55,758 bases of DNA from contig CAZFHZ010000009.1 in NCBI GenBank assembly GCA_964519015.1, positions 1 through 55,758 of the forward strand. The letters run 5' to 3'. This DNA is from CAZFHZ01 sp964519015 (GTDB taxonomy: Bacteria > Blakebacterota > Blakebacteria > Blakebacterales > CAYUVJ01). The position numbers were made by a program, and so were the translations under genes. Under the pieces are notes generated by a model. The model did no database searches. It was given only the letters and a program-made list of their open reading frames with translations, and was not told the DNA's origin. Below, in pieces: positions 34,427 through 44,078 of the stretch. Positions within the stretch are counted from its first letter, which is position 1. Every line of letters begins with the position of its first letter.

Positions 34427-34456
34427 TTGCTCCGTTCGGGCCTGCGGCGACATAAT
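34427..34456 (+). promoter_or_regulatory. Promoter of the divergent M14 peptidase gene
   Basis: TTGCTC (34427-34432) and CATAAT (34451-34456) are separated by 18 nt. The predicted start near 34463 lies about 27 nt ahead of the peptidase ATG. It is back to back with the metH promoter, the two -35 boxes being about 16 nt apart. Confidence 0.55.
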
Positions 34457-34489
34457 CGGGCCGCCCATCCGAACCGAACCGGAGGTCCC

Positions 34490-37054
34490 ATGCGCCGCCT
34501 CGGCCTCGTCGTCCCGCTCCTCTCGCTACTGCTCGCCGCCACCGTCGCCGCCCAGGCTCCGCCGACCCCGGAGTCCGTACTGGGCTACCCGGTGGGGGCC
34601 GACTACCGCCTGACCACCTACGAACAGGCACTTGGCTACTTCGACCGCCTGGCGGCCGCTTCCGGAGGACGTATGCGGGTCCTCGAGATGGGGACCACCG
34701 GGATGGAACGGCTCCACCGCTACCTGGTCGTCTCCTCGGAGCAGAACCTGGCCCGGCTCGACCGCTGGCGCGAGATCGCCCGCCGGCTCAGCCTGGCCCG
34801 CGGCCTGGGCCCGGAGGAGGCCGCCCGGCTGGCCGTCGAGGGACGGGCGATCGCCTGGATCGATGTCGGGCTCCACGCCACCGAGTGCGCCCCGAGTGAG
34901 CATGCCATCCAGTTGGCCTACGACCTGGTCACCGGGGAGGACGCCCGCACCCGGCGCATCCGCGAGAACGTGGTCACCCTGATCGTCTTCCCCAACCCGG
35001 ACGGGATGACGGCGGTGGCCGACTGGTACAACGGGCATGTCGGGACCGAGTACGAGCGGAGCCGGATGCCCTGGCTCTACAACCGCTACGTGGGGCACGA
35101 CAACAACCGCGACTCCTACAACGTCACCCAGGCGGAGGTGCGCAACATCAGCCGGCTCCAGAACCGGGAGTGGTTCCCCAACGTGGTCTACAACCACCAC
35201 CAGACCGCCCCCTTCCCGACCCGCATCTGGCTCCCCCCCTATGGGGAACCGACCAACCCGAACAAGCCGGGGGAGGTCATCCGCTGGGAGAACCTGATCG
35301 GGGCGGCCATGGGCATGGCCTTCGACGCCGAGGGAAAGCCGGGGGCGATCTCCCGGACCGGTTTCGACGCCTGGTATCCCGGTTTCATGACCCAGGTGGT
35401 GACCCATCACAACATCCCCTCTATCCTGACCGAGACAGCCCTCTACAACCTGGCCACCCCGCACGAGTACACCCTCCGGGAGATCCCGGAATCGTGGCGC
35501 GACTTCACCAAGTCGGCCTTCTACACCACCCCGTGGGAAGGGGGATGGTGGCGGATTTCTGACGCGGTGGCCTACTGCCTGACCGCCTCCAAGGCGGTCC
35601 TGGACGTCTGCGCCCGCTACCGGGAGGAGATGCTCCTCTCCAAGTACCGGCTGGCCACCGCCAACCTGGAGCGGTACGAGGCGCGGGCCCCCTTCGGCTG
35701 GGCCTTCCCGACCCTCCAGGCCGACCCCTTCGCCCTCTCGGAACTGCTCGACAAGTTCGCCCTGCTGGGGGTGGAGGTCGCCACCACCCGCCGGGACGTG
35801 AGGATCGGGGACCGCATCCTGCCGGCCGGCACCATCGTCGTCCCGACCGCCCAGCCCTTCGGTGGGTTCGTGAAGACCCTGCTGGAACGCCAGGACTACC
35901 CCGACCTGCGCACCCAGACCCAGCTCTGGCAGGGGATCCCCAGCCGGGTCGAGATCACCGGGGGGCCGCTCCGCCCCTACGATGTGGCCGGCTGGACCCT
36001 GCCCCTCCAGCTCGGCCTGGAGGCTATCGAACTGGACCGGCCCGCCTCGGTCCTCGAGCTGACACCCCTGACGGCCCCGCTCCCTCCACGTCCGCCGGTG
36101 GCCGAGGGGCGGGGGGACCTGCTGCTGGAGCCGGCCGACGGTGCCTCGTGGCGAGCGGTCAACCGCCTGCTGGCCGCCGGGGTGGGCGTCCAGCGCGAAA
36201 GGGGTGGAATGGGGCGCTTCGTGGTTGCCGCCCGGGACCGGGCTCGGCTGGAGCCGATCGCCCGCGAGGTGGGGGCCCGGGCCCGCCCCGCGACCGAACG
36301 GATCACCACCGACCGTCTGGCGGAACCCCGCATCGCGCTCTACCAGCCCTGGCAGGGGAGCATGGACGAGGGGTGGCTGCGCTGGATCCTGGAACACTAC
36401 GACTTCGCCTACACCGGCCTGCGCAACGACCGCGTCCGGGCCGGAAATCTGAAGCGGGACTTCGAGGTGATTGTGATCCCCTCGCTGGGCCGCTCGGCGG
36501 TGGTCGAGGGCAGCCGGGCCGGCTCGGTCCCCCCCGAGTATGCCGGCGGGATCGGCCCGGAGGGGCTGGCGGCACTCCAGGCCTTCGCCCGCGAAGGGGG
36601 GACGATCTTCTTCCACGAGTCCTCGTGCGAGCTGGCCCTGGCCGATTTCGGGCTGCCGCTGCGGAACGTCTCGCGCGAGGCGACCCGGGCCGGCTACTAC
36701 TCGGCCGGCTCCATCCTCCGCCTGGCCTGGGAAGCGGCCAGCCCGTTTACCCGGGGGATGGACCCCGACGGGGTGGCCTTCGTGGGCTCCCGGCCGGCCC
36801 TCTTCGAGGTCACCGGCCCGGGGGAGGGGGAGGTGGGCACCCCGGTGGTCGTGGGCCGCTTCCCGGAGACGGGGCCGCTCCTCTTGAGCGGCTACCTGGA
36901 AGGGGAAGAGACCGTGCTGGGCAAAGCCGTTGTGGTCGAGGTCCCCTACGGCCGCGGCCGGCTGGTGCTGGTCGGCTTCAACCTGCACAACCGGGCTCAG
37001 ACCGTGGCCGACTTCAAGCTGCTCTTCAATACCCTGATGGACCAAGGGAGGTGA
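34490..37054 (+). CDS. Large secreted M14-family zinc peptidase
   Basis: An 854-residue protein with a signal peptide (residues 1 to about 21, ending TVAAQA). Residues about 35-400 form the M14 peptidase domain: GLHATE (H129, E132) supplies two zinc ligands, NRDSYNV follows, NHHQTAPFPTRIWLPPYGE carries the third ligand region, and LTETALYNLATPHE a likely catalytic glutamate. Residues about 430-854 are a long C-terminal region of alpha/beta character (IALYQPWQGSMDEGWLRWIL, VIVIPSLGRSAVVEG, GRLVLVGFNLHNRAQ), resembling a glutamine-amidotransferase-like fold often fused to such peptidases. ATG 34490 has GGAGG upstream; the frame is open farther upstream without a signal peptide. Substrate is unknown. 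Confidence 0.88.
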   Translation: MRRLGLVVPLLSLLLAATVAAQAPPTPESVLGYPVGADYRLTTYEQALGYFDRLAAASGGRMRVLEMGTTGMERLHRYLVVSSEQNLARLDRWREIARRLSLARGLGPEEAARLAVEGRAIAWIDVGLHATECAPSEHAIQLAYDLVTGEDARTRRIRENVVTLIVFPNPDGMTAVADWYNGHVGTEYERSRMPWLYNRYVGHDNNRDSYNVTQAEVRNISRLQNREWFPNVVYNHHQTAPFPTRIWLPPYGEPTNPNKPGEVIRWENLIGAAMGMAFDAEGKPGAISRTGFDAWYPGFMTQVVTHHNIPSILTETALYNLATPHEYTLREIPESWRDFTKSAFYTTPWEGGWWRISDAVAYCLTASKAVLDVCARYREEMLLSKYRLATANLERYEARAPFGWAFPTLQADPFALSELLDKFALLGVEVATTRRDVRIGDRILPAGTIVVPTAQPFGGFVKTLLERQDYPDLRTQTQLWQGIPSRVEITGGPLRPYDVAGWTLPLQLGLEAIELDRPASVLELTPLTAPLPPRPPVAEGRGDLLLEPADGASWRAVNRLLAAGVGVQRERGGMGRFVVAARDRARLEPIAREVGARARPATERITTDRLAEPRIALYQPWQGSMDEGWLRWILEHYDFAYTGLRNDRVRAGNLKRDFEVIVIPSLGRSAVVEGSRAGSVPPEYAGGIGPEGLAALQAFAREGGTIFFHESSCELALADFGLPLRNVSREATRAGYYSAGSILRLAWEAASPFTRGMDPDGVAFVGSRPALFEVTGPGEGEVGTPVVVGRFPETGPLLLSGYLEGEETVLGKAVVVEVPYGRGRLVLVGFNLHNRAQTVADFKLLFNTLMDQGR

Positions 37055-37064
37055 AGTGGACCCG

Positions 37065-37760
37065 ATGAGGAAGAGGATCGCAGCCGTGGTCGGCGTGGCC
37101 GTCCTTGGCCTGGCGGCCTGCGGGAGACCGGAGGCGCGCCCGGAGGGTCACACCTTCGAGGTGGTCATCGAGGAGGGCATCCCCACGGCCATCAGCTCGG
37201 GCGGATATGCCCTGGGTCGGCCCGGATGGCCGGGTCTACGTGGCCGATTTCGGCGATGATCGGATCGCCGTCTTCGGGGAGGACGGCCGATCATCGAGGT
37301 CTACGGACTGGACGGGCGGTTGAAGGGACGCATCCGCGTCGGCCTCCCGTTGGAGGAAGTGACCGCCGAAGACCGCCGGGAGTGGTTGTCGCAGCAACGG
37401 GAGGCCATCGAGCAACGCGCGGAGTTGCCACCGGAGAGCCGTCAGGGGATGCGCGATCGGATCGAGGGGACCACCTTCGCAGCGACCAAGCCGGTCTGGC
37501 AGGACCCCTTCATCGATGATGCCGGCTACTTCTGGTTCATGGTTCCCTGGGGGATCCCGATGGTCGTGAACGAGATCCCCCAGATCGGTTACTATCTGCT
37601 GAGTCCGGAGGGGGAGTATTTGGAACGGACGCAGCCTCCTCTAATCCCCGTGAAGCAGACCGAGGCGACGGAAGAAGGGCGGAAGCCCCGGTGGGGCCTC
37701 CGCCCTTCGAACATCGGACCGATCCGATCGCGTCCGTTCAGCGGATACGCGGCGGGTTGA
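37065..37760 (+). pseudogene. Decayed lipoprotein of the 6-bladed beta-propeller type
   Basis: The reading frame is broken twice. Frame one (from ATG 37065) encodes a lipoprotein signal LGLAACG and about 50 residues. The propeller-like GPDGRVYVADFGDD follows in another frame (about 37215-37285). From about 37290 the first frame returns with IIEVYGLDGRLKGRIRV and runs to 37760. Recognisable propeller strands include YYLLSPEGEYLERT. Even if repaired, about 230 codons are too few for a full propeller lipoprotein (typically over 330), so internal deletion is likely. The last codons pass through a terminator hairpin and overlap the convergent gene by 23 nt, so the original stop is probably lost. 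Sequencing error could explain the two frame changes but not the short length. Confidence 0.6.
37674..37708 (-). terminator. Strong terminator hairpin after the sortilin-type gene
   Basis: GAAGGGCGGA (37674-37683) pairs with TCCGCCCTTC (37699-37708), then after one mismatch GCCCC (37685-37689) pairs with GGGGC (37693-37697), loop GGT. It lies 30 nt beyond the stop of the minus-strand gene and is followed on that strand by TTCC. It could stop transcripts from both sides. Confidence 0.65.
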
Positions 37761-40700
37761 TCGGGTCGGGGATCACGTCGAACGACTGGGTAGCCACTTC
37801 GGTGTCGCCGATCATCAGGGTGACCCGGTAGGTGCCGACCTGCAGGCCGCCGCCGAAGCCGCGCCCGCCGCCGCCCCCGAACTGCCGCCCCCCTTGGTCC
37901 CGGCGCTGGAATCGGCCGTTCCAGGCCACCCGGTGCAGCCCCTTCGTCCCGGGGGGAGTCGGGTCGGTCTCCTCGCTCAGGGTGCCGAGTTCCCGCCCCT
38001 CCTGGTTCTTCACCACCAGCTTGACGTTCTGAACATCCGCCTTGAGCCAGTAGTAGAAGGCCGCCTCGGTGGGGGGGTTGGGCACCACGGCGTACTCACC
38101 GTACTGGTCGCCGCGCTGCTCAAGCATGTTCCAGGCCACCACGCGCTGCGGCTCGAAGAAGTGGGCGTCCTTCTCGAAGGTGGCCGTCTTGAACTCCTTG
38201 AACGGCCAGATGTCGGCGATGTAGATGCCGCGCCCGAAGGTGCCGATGACCAGGTCCCGCTCCCGCTTCTGGATGTCCAGGTCGTAGATGATCACGTCGG
38301 GAGCGGCCTCCGACATCTTGACGAAGCTGGCCCCGGTGTCGATCGAGACATAGAGGCCGTAGTCGGCGGCCAGGTAGAGCACCTCGGGATTGTCGGGGTC
38401 CTCGACCACGTCGTTGATGGTGGCTTCCAGGCCGGCCGCCATACGCTTCCAGCTCTTCCCCAGGTCATGGGTCACGTAGAGGTAGGACGTGTCCTCGTTG
38501 TGAGTCCGGTAGCCGGAGAAGGCGACGTAGCAGGTGTTGACGTCGGTCTTGGAAGGGGTGACCCGGGTCACCCAGCGGTCGAAGGGTATGACTTCTCCGG
38601 TCACCCCGCGCTTGAGGCGGCCGTTGGTCTCGTAGAACTGGAAGGTCAGGTTGGTCCAGTTCTTCCCGAAGTCGCTCGAGACCTGCAGGTTGCCGTCGTC
38701 GGTCCCCGCCCAGTAGGTCCCCATCTGCACGGGGGACTCGGCGAAGGTGTAGACGGTGGCATACTGCAGGTTGGTCAGGCGCGACTGGGCGATCCGTTGC
38801 GGATCGGCCCGGCTCAGGTCGGGGCTGACCCGCTCCCAGGTCCCGGCATCCCCGTGGGCGGGGGAGCGCCAGACGTACTGCGAGCAGACGTAGACGATCC
38901 CCGGGTTGTGCGGGCTGAGCACGATCGGGGCGTCCCACTGGTAGCGCTGGGCGGGCAGCCCCTGTGCCTCCTGGCGCGGCCGAAGGCTGGTGGTCTCACC
39001 GGTCTTCAGGTTCTTCCGGCTGGAGCCCCCGAACTGGCTCTCGAAGTAGATCCACTCGGAGTTCCACCAGTCGCGCACCGCGTAGAATCCATCCCCGGTC
39101 GGCAGGTAGTTCCAGTCGGCCGAGAAGACGCCCCAGCTGTTCCGGTTCCGGGAGGGCCCGATCCAGCAGCCGTTGTCCTGGGTGCCACCCATGACATTGT
39201 AGGGGAACTCGTCGTCGGCCGAGACATCGTAGAACTGCTGGGCCGGGATGGTCGCCTTCTGCGACCAGTGCTCACCGCCGTCCCAGGTCTCGCTGGCCGC
39301 GCCGTCGTTGCCGCTCAGGATGTGCTTGGAGTTGAGCGGGTCGATCCAGAAGCCCCGGTGGTCGACGTGGATCTCATTGTTCCAGCGCAGGTTGGTGAAG
39401 GTCTTGCCGCCGTCGGTGGAGATCTTGGGGGTGGTGTTGGCCAGGTAGACCACGTCGGCGTTGTTCGGGTCGACGTAGACGCGGCCGTAGTAGCCCGCCT
39501 CGGTGTCGTTGACCACGATGCTCCCGCTGCCGTCCGCGTTGTACACGGTCATCCTCCGCCAGCTCTCCCCCTGGTCGTCGCTGCGGTAGACGGCACCGTC
39601 GCGGGTAATCGGGCCGTTGATGGCCAGGGCGGGGGCGTAGAGGACCTCGAGCAGGTAGCGGTTGATCGCCTGGGTACGGGCCTTCTTCACGTCATCGGTC
39701 GAGGCCGGCCAGGCCATCGTCTTCTCGATCTCGGCCACGCTCTTGATAATGTCGGCGTCCCCCGAGTAGGCCCGGCGGACCGCCGCGTTGAAGGCGGCCA
39801 GGTCGACCCCCAGCTTGGTCTGGAAGTCATCGTCGGTGACCAGACTGTTCAGGTTGAGCACCAGGTCGCGCTCATCGGTGAAGGCGACCGGCTCGAACTT
39901 GACCAGCCGGCGGATGGTGTTGTTGGGCCGTAAGGCCTTGAACTTCTCCAGGTCGTAGTCCCCCCGCCACAGGCTGCGGGCGTTGAACCCGAACCGGCCG
40001 GGTGCCTGGCTGTGGCCCAGGTTGACCGGCTCATCCAGCCGGGCGTAGATGATCTTCGGGTTCTTCTCGAAGATGGTCAGCCCGGGGCGGCCCATGGCCA
40101 CATCCAAGGGGAGGCCACTCTCCAGCCGCTTCCAGTTCTTCCCGCCGTCGGTGGTCTTGTAGAGCCAGTTCCCCTCCTGGCGGTCGATGAACGTCCAGGT
40201 CCGCCGGAAGGTCTTGTAGGCCGCGCCGATGATGATGTCCGGGTTGTTCGGGTCTATCACGAAGTCACCCGGCGGGTGGTCGGCCACCGGCCAGAGGTTC
40301 GTCCAGGTCTGGCCGCCGTCGGTGGTCTTGAAGAGTCCCCGCTGGCTGGTCGGCTCGTTGTCGTAGAGGGCTCCCTCGGCCGCCACCCAGACAATCTGGG
40401 GATTGGTCGGGTGCACCTGGACCTTGTTGATGAAGAAGCTCTTCTCCAGCCCGACATGGGTCCAGGTCTTCCCGGCGTCGGTCGACTTCCACACCCCGTT
40501 GCCGCGTGAAACGGCCCGGGAGTGGATCGCCTCGCCGGTCCCCAGGTAGAGGATGTCATGGTTGGAGGGGGCGATGCCCAGGTAGCCCATCGACTGCACG
40601 CCGTAGTCCTCGAAGATGGGCTCGAAGCTGATGCCGCCGTCCACGGTCTTCCAGAGCCCGCCGGAAGCGGTCAGCACGTAATAAGCCTGGCTCTGGCCGC

Positions 40701-40860
40701 CGGGAACGGCGAACTCGGTGATGCGGCCCGAGAAGTTCCAGGGGCCCACGTTGCGCCAGGCGAACGATTCCAGGTCCCCGGTCGTCAGCTGGGCCGAGAC
40801 CGCCGAAGCGCCCAGCAAAAGGGCCAGGACCATGAGGGGGATGATCTTCAGGTTGCGCAT
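37738..40860 (-). CDS. Secreted VPS10/sortilin-type BNR-repeat beta-propeller protein
   Basis: A 1,040-residue exported protein with a signal peptide (about 1-24, ending GASAVSAQ). Many BNR/Asp-box repeats (S/T-x-D-x-G-x-x-W) are visible, for example LWKTVDGGISF, KSTDAGKTWTHV, KTTDGGQTWTNL, RSDDQGESWRRM and VTHDLGKSWKRM, giving a large beta-propeller of the sortilin/VPS10 type. A C-terminal beta-sandwich region (about 920-1040) contains a glycine-rich segment. Such proteins are abundant in Gemmatimonadota and Bacteroidetes but their ligands are unknown; neighbouring peptidases suggest use of peptides or polymers. ATG 40860 has GGAAGGT upstream; the frame is open far beyond it without homology. 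A strong terminator follows. Confidence 0.88.
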   Translation of the reverse strand: MRNLKIIPLMVLALLLGASAVSAQLTTGDLESFAWRNVGPWNFSGRITEFAVPGGQSQAYYVLTASGGLWKTVDGGISFEPIFEDYGVQSMGYLGIAPSNHDILYLGTGEAIHSRAVSRGNGVWKSTDAGKTWTHVGLEKSFFINKVQVHPTNPQIVWVAAEGALYDNEPTSQRGLFKTTDGGQTWTNLWPVADHPPGDFVIDPNNPDIIIGAAYKTFRRTWTFIDRQEGNWLYKTTDGGKNWKRLESGLPLDVAMGRPGLTIFEKNPKIIYARLDEPVNLGHSQAPGRFGFNARSLWRGDYDLEKFKALRPNNTIRRLVKFEPVAFTDERDLVLNLNSLVTDDDFQTKLGVDLAAFNAAVRRAYSGDADIIKSVAEIEKTMAWPASTDDVKKARTQAINRYLLEVLYAPALAINGPITRDGAVYRSDDQGESWRRMTVYNADGSGSIVVNDTEAGYYGRVYVDPNNADVVYLANTTPKISTDGGKTFTNLRWNNEIHVDHRGFWIDPLNSKHILSGNDGAASETWDGGEHWSQKATIPAQQFYDVSADDEFPYNVMGGTQDNGCWIGPSRNRNSWGVFSADWNYLPTGDGFYAVRDWWNSEWIYFESQFGGSSRKNLKTGETTSLRPRQEAQGLPAQRYQWDAPIVLSPHNPGIVYVCSQYVWRSPAHGDAGTWERVSPDLSRADPQRIAQSRLTNLQYATVYTFAESPVQMGTYWAGTDDGNLQVSSDFGKNWTNLTFQFYETNGRLKRGVTGEVIPFDRWVTRVTPSKTDVNTCYVAFSGYRTHNEDTSYLYVTHDLGKSWKRMAAGLEATINDVVEDPDNPEVLYLAADYGLYVSIDTGASFVKMSEAAPDVIIYDLDIQKRERDLVIGTFGRGIYIADIWPFKEFKTATFEKDAHFFEPQRVVAWNMLEQRGDQYGEYAVVPNPPTEAAFYYWLKADVQNVKLVVKNQEGRELGTLSEETDPTPPGTKGLHRVAWNGRFQRRDQGGRQFGGGGGRGFGGGLQVGTYRVTLMIGDTEVATQSFDVIPDPINPPRIR

Positions 40861-40970
40861 GTTCACGACCTTCCGGATGGGGTCCCGGTAGCCCCGCCGA
40901 TGGGCAGGGGCCGGACGGATGGGGCGGGGCACCCAGAGAAGATAGAGCAATCCGGCTGCGCCCGCGAGTT
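40861..40970 (-). other. Short non-coding gap between efflux pump gene and sortilin-type gene
   Basis: This 110-nt gap holds TATCTT (minus strand, 40944-40939), a good -10-like hexamer, but no consensus -35 box at 16-18 nt. The sortilin-type gene may have its own weak or activator-dependent promoter here, or be read through from the efflux operon. Confidence 0.3.
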
Positions 40971-43900
40971 TCAAAGCGTGGTCTCCGGGGCGCCGCGGCG
41001 GCGCCCCATGAGGAGTTCGTAGACGATCGGGAGAACGATCAGCGTGACCAGGGTGCTGCTCAACAGCCCCCCCACCACCACGGTCGCCAGGGGGCGCTGG
41101 ATCTCGGCGCCGGGACCGCGGGCGAGCAGCAGGGGGAGCACCCCGAAGATGGTGGTGAAGCTGGTCATCAGCACCGGCCGCAATTTGAGCGCGACCCCCT
41201 CCCGAACCGCCTCCCCCAGGGTGCGCCCCTGAAGCCGTAGACGCCCCAGCGCCTCCATGAGCACCAGGCCGTCCTCCAGGGCGATCCCGAAGATGGCGAT
41301 GAAGCCGATCGAGGCGGGTACGCTCATGTACTGCCCGGTCAGACGCAGGGCGAGCAGGCCGCCGGTCAGGGCGAGCGGGATGTTGATCAGGATGATCCCC
41401 ACCTCGCGCAGCGCCCCGAAGAAGCTGAAGAGGAGCAGGGCGACCAGGATGAAGGTGAGCGGGGTGATGACCAGGAAGGTGGCGCGGGCCCGCTCCTGGA
41501 GCTCGAACTGCCCCCCCCAATGGAGGATGTAGCCGGAGGGAAGGGCCACCCCCGATTCCACGGCCGCCCGGGCCTGGTCGACGAAGCGCCCCATGTCGCG
41601 GCCGCGCACGTTGCACTCCACCGTCATGTAGCGCCGGTTGTTCTCCCGGTTGATCAGCCGGGGGCCCTCCACCACCCCGACGGTGGCGATCGAACCGAGC
41701 GGGATGCGCCCCCCGTCGGGGAGGGGGATCAGCAGGTGCGCGATCTTGTCGGGCGTGTCGCGATGCTCCGGCGCGTAGCGCAGGAAGATGTCGAAGCGGC
41801 GCTGTCCCTCGTAGACCTGTCCGACCGTCACCCCTCCCACGGCGGCCTCGATCGTCTCCTGCACGGCATCCACGTCGAGCCCGTAGCGGGCCAGGCGGGT
41901 CCGGTCGAGGTCGATCCGGATACTGGCCACCCCGGTGGTCTGCTCGACCTGCACCTCGACCGCGCCGGGGACCGACCGCAGCACTTCGGCCACCGCGGCG
42001 GTGCCCTCCGCCAGCAGGTCGAAATCCTCACCATAGAGCCGGACGGCGAGCTGGGCCTTGGAGCCGGTCAGGAGCTCGTCCAGGTTGTGCTGGATGGGTT
42101 GGGTGAGGTTCAGACGCAGGCCGGGCAGGTCGGCCAGACGCTCTTCGATTCTCTGCTGCACCGCCTGCAGGCGGCGCCCGGTGGCCCAGCTCCGGGCCGG
42201 CTTGAGCTGGATGAGGATCTCCAGGTCGTTCACGAAATGGGCGTGTCCCCCCGTCTCGCCGCGCCCGATCCGGGTGAGCACGCCGGTCACATCCTCCATA
42301 CTTATCAGGCGGCGTTCGATCTCGCCCGAGGTAGCGACCGATTCCTCCAGGCTGATGTTCGGGTCGGCGGTGACCCGCAGGTGGATGGTCCCCTCGTGGA
42401 GGGCGGGCAGATATTCCCGTCCCATGAAGGGGAGCAGGACCAGCCCGAGGGCGATCAGGCCGGCGGTGGCCGTCAGCACGGTCCCTCGCCGGCGCCGGCA
42501 GCTTTCGAAGAAGGGGAGGAAGCGGCCGCGGATCGCCCGTACCAGCCGGGGGTCGCTCTCGGTGACCCGCCCCCGGAGGAGGAACCAGGCCAGGGCGGGG
42601 GCGGTCAGCAGGGCGAAGAGAAGCGAACCGGCCAGGGCGGAGGAGATCGTGTAGCCCATCGGGCGGAACATGATCCCCTCGGTCCCCTGCAGGGTGAAGA
42701 TGGGCAGGAAGACGATGATGATGATCAGGATGGCGTAGACCAGCGGGCGGGCCACCTCGGAGCCCGCCGACAGGATCGCCTCCCGGCGGGTCTGCCCCTC
42801 GGAGAGATGCCGGTGGATGCTCTCCACCAGGATGATGGCGGCGTCCGCGATGAGCCCGATGGCGATGGCCAGTCCCCCGAACGACATCAGGTCGGCGGCC
42901 AGTCCGACCCGGTCCATCACGATGAAGGCGAAGAGGACCGAGAAGGGGAGCACCAGCACGGTCACCAGGGCGGAGCGCAGCTCCCCCATGAAAAGGACGA
43001 GCACCAGCACCACCAGCAACACCCCGACGGCCAGGTTCCAGGCCACCGTGCCGTAGCAGGCGCGGATGAAGGCGGCCTGGTTGTAGAAGGGGACCAGGCG
43101 CACCCCCTCGGGGAGGGCGCGGTTGACCACCGCCATGCGTTGCTCGAGGTTGCGGATCACCCGGGCGGTGTTGGAACCGAAGAGCTTCAGCACGTTGCCG
43201 ACCACATGCTCCCCGCGGCCGTCCACCGAGGCCGCCCCGCGCCGCACCGCCGGTCCGACCGCCACCTGGGCGACCTCGGAGAGCCGGATCGGGGTGCCCT
43301 CCCGGACGGCCACCACCGTAGCCCGCAGATCCTCGACCGAAGTGATCAGGCCGAGCCCGCGCACGATCAGTTCGGTCCGGCCCCGGGTGATGAAGCCGGC
43401 ACCGGTGTTGCGGTTCCCCTCCCGGACCCGCGCCAGCAGGTCGGCCAGGGTGAGGTCGTACTTCAGCAGAGCCTGGGGATCCACCTCGATCCGGTACTGT
43501 TTGACCTCCCCGCCGATGCTCAGCACGTCGGAGACCTCGGGGACCGACTTCAGCTCATACTTGACCAGCCAGTCCTGGAGAGTGCGCAGCTCCAGCGTGG
43601 AGTAGTCGGGTCCCTCCAGGTAGTAGAGGTAGACCATGCCCAGACCGGTGGCGATCGGCCCCAGGAAGGGCTCGCCCGCCTGGGGGGGGAGCTGCCCCTG
43701 GATCTCGTGCAGGCGCGGGGCCACCAGGCTGCGGGCCCAGTGGATATCGGTCCGGTCGCGGAAGTAGATGTTGACCAGGGAGAGGCCGTAGGTGGAGAAG
43801 GAGCGGACCCGGTCGACCCGGGGCAATCCGAACATGGCGGCCTCGACCGGGAAGGTGACCAGCCGTTCCACCTCCTCGGGCGCCATCCCCTCCACCTCGG

Positions 43901-44051
43901 TATAGACCTGCACGAGGGCGGGGGAGGGGTCGGGGAAGACATCGATGGTCAGGTGCTGGAAGGCGAAGACCCCCAGCCCGCAGACCAGCAGGCTGGCGGC
44001 CACGATGAAGAGCCGCTGGCGGACGGCCAGGTTGAGCAGACGCTCGATCAT
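40971..44051 (-). CDS. Heavy-metal efflux RND pump (CusA/CzcA family)
   Basis: A 1,026-residue inner membrane proton antiporter forming the pump of a tripartite exporter. Start is RQRLFIVAASLLVCGLGVFAF, followed by TIDVFPDPSPALVQVYTEVEG, typical of HME-RND pumps. Two sets of membrane spans flank two large periplasmic loops. The span-4 signature is LMSFGGLAIAIGLIADAAIILVE divided as LMSFGGLAIAIG and LIADAAI, closer to CusA (copper/silver) than to the CzcA form with DFG. The second half has FGALREVGIILINIPLALTG and IALEDGLVLME. It ends the outer membrane/adaptor/pump gene set. Metal specificity is inferred and not certain. Confidence 0.9.
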   Translation of the reverse strand: MIERLLNLAVRQRLFIVAASLLVCGLGVFAFQHLTIDVFPDPSPALVQVYTEVEGMAPEEVERLVTFPVEAAMFGLPRVDRVRSFSTYGLSLVNIYFRDRTDIHWARSLVAPRLHEIQGQLPPQAGEPFLGPIATGLGMVYLYYLEGPDYSTLELRTLQDWLVKYELKSVPEVSDVLSIGGEVKQYRIEVDPQALLKYDLTLADLLARVREGNRNTGAGFITRGRTELIVRGLGLITSVEDLRATVVAVREGTPIRLSEVAQVAVGPAVRRGAASVDGRGEHVVGNVLKLFGSNTARVIRNLEQRMAVVNRALPEGVRLVPFYNQAAFIRACYGTVAWNLAVGVLLVVLVLVLFMGELRSALVTVLVLPFSVLFAFIVMDRVGLAADLMSFGGLAIAIGLIADAAIILVESIHRHLSEGQTRREAILSAGSEVARPLVYAILIIIIVFLPIFTLQGTEGIMFRPMGYTISSALAGSLLFALLTAPALAWFLLRGRVTESDPRLVRAIRGRFLPFFESCRRRRGTVLTATAGLIALGLVLLPFMGREYLPALHEGTIHLRVTADPNISLEESVATSGEIERRLISMEDVTGVLTRIGRGETGGHAHFVNDLEILIQLKPARSWATGRRLQAVQQRIEERLADLPGLRLNLTQPIQHNLDELLTGSKAQLAVRLYGEDFDLLAEGTAAVAEVLRSVPGAVEVQVEQTTGVASIRIDLDRTRLARYGLDVDAVQETIEAAVGGVTVGQVYEGQRRFDIFLRYAPEHRDTPDKIAHLLIPLPDGGRIPLGSIATVGVVEGPRLINRENNRRYMTVECNVRGRDMGRFVDQARAAVESGVALPSGYILHWGGQFELQERARATFLVITPLTFILVALLLFSFFGALREVGIILINIPLALTGGLLALRLTGQYMSVPASIGFIAIFGIALEDGLVLMEALGRLRLQGRTLGEAVREGVALKLRPVLMTSFTTIFGVLPLLLARGPGAEIQRPLATVVVGGLLSSTLVTLIVLPIVYELLMGRRRGAPETTL

Positions 44052-44078
44052 GACCGGGCCGGGGACTCGGGGCGGGGT

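Noticed and set aside
37894..39933. A 679-codon open frame on the plus strand opposite the sortilin-type gene
   Set aside because: Antisense to a well-supported propeller gene and dominated by Val, Gly, Asp and Leu with no motif.
40861..41616. N-terminal extension of the sortilin-type protein into the pump gene
   Set aside because: The extension lies antiparallel in reading frame to the RND gene's own coding strand but in another phase; a proper signal peptide begins at 40860.
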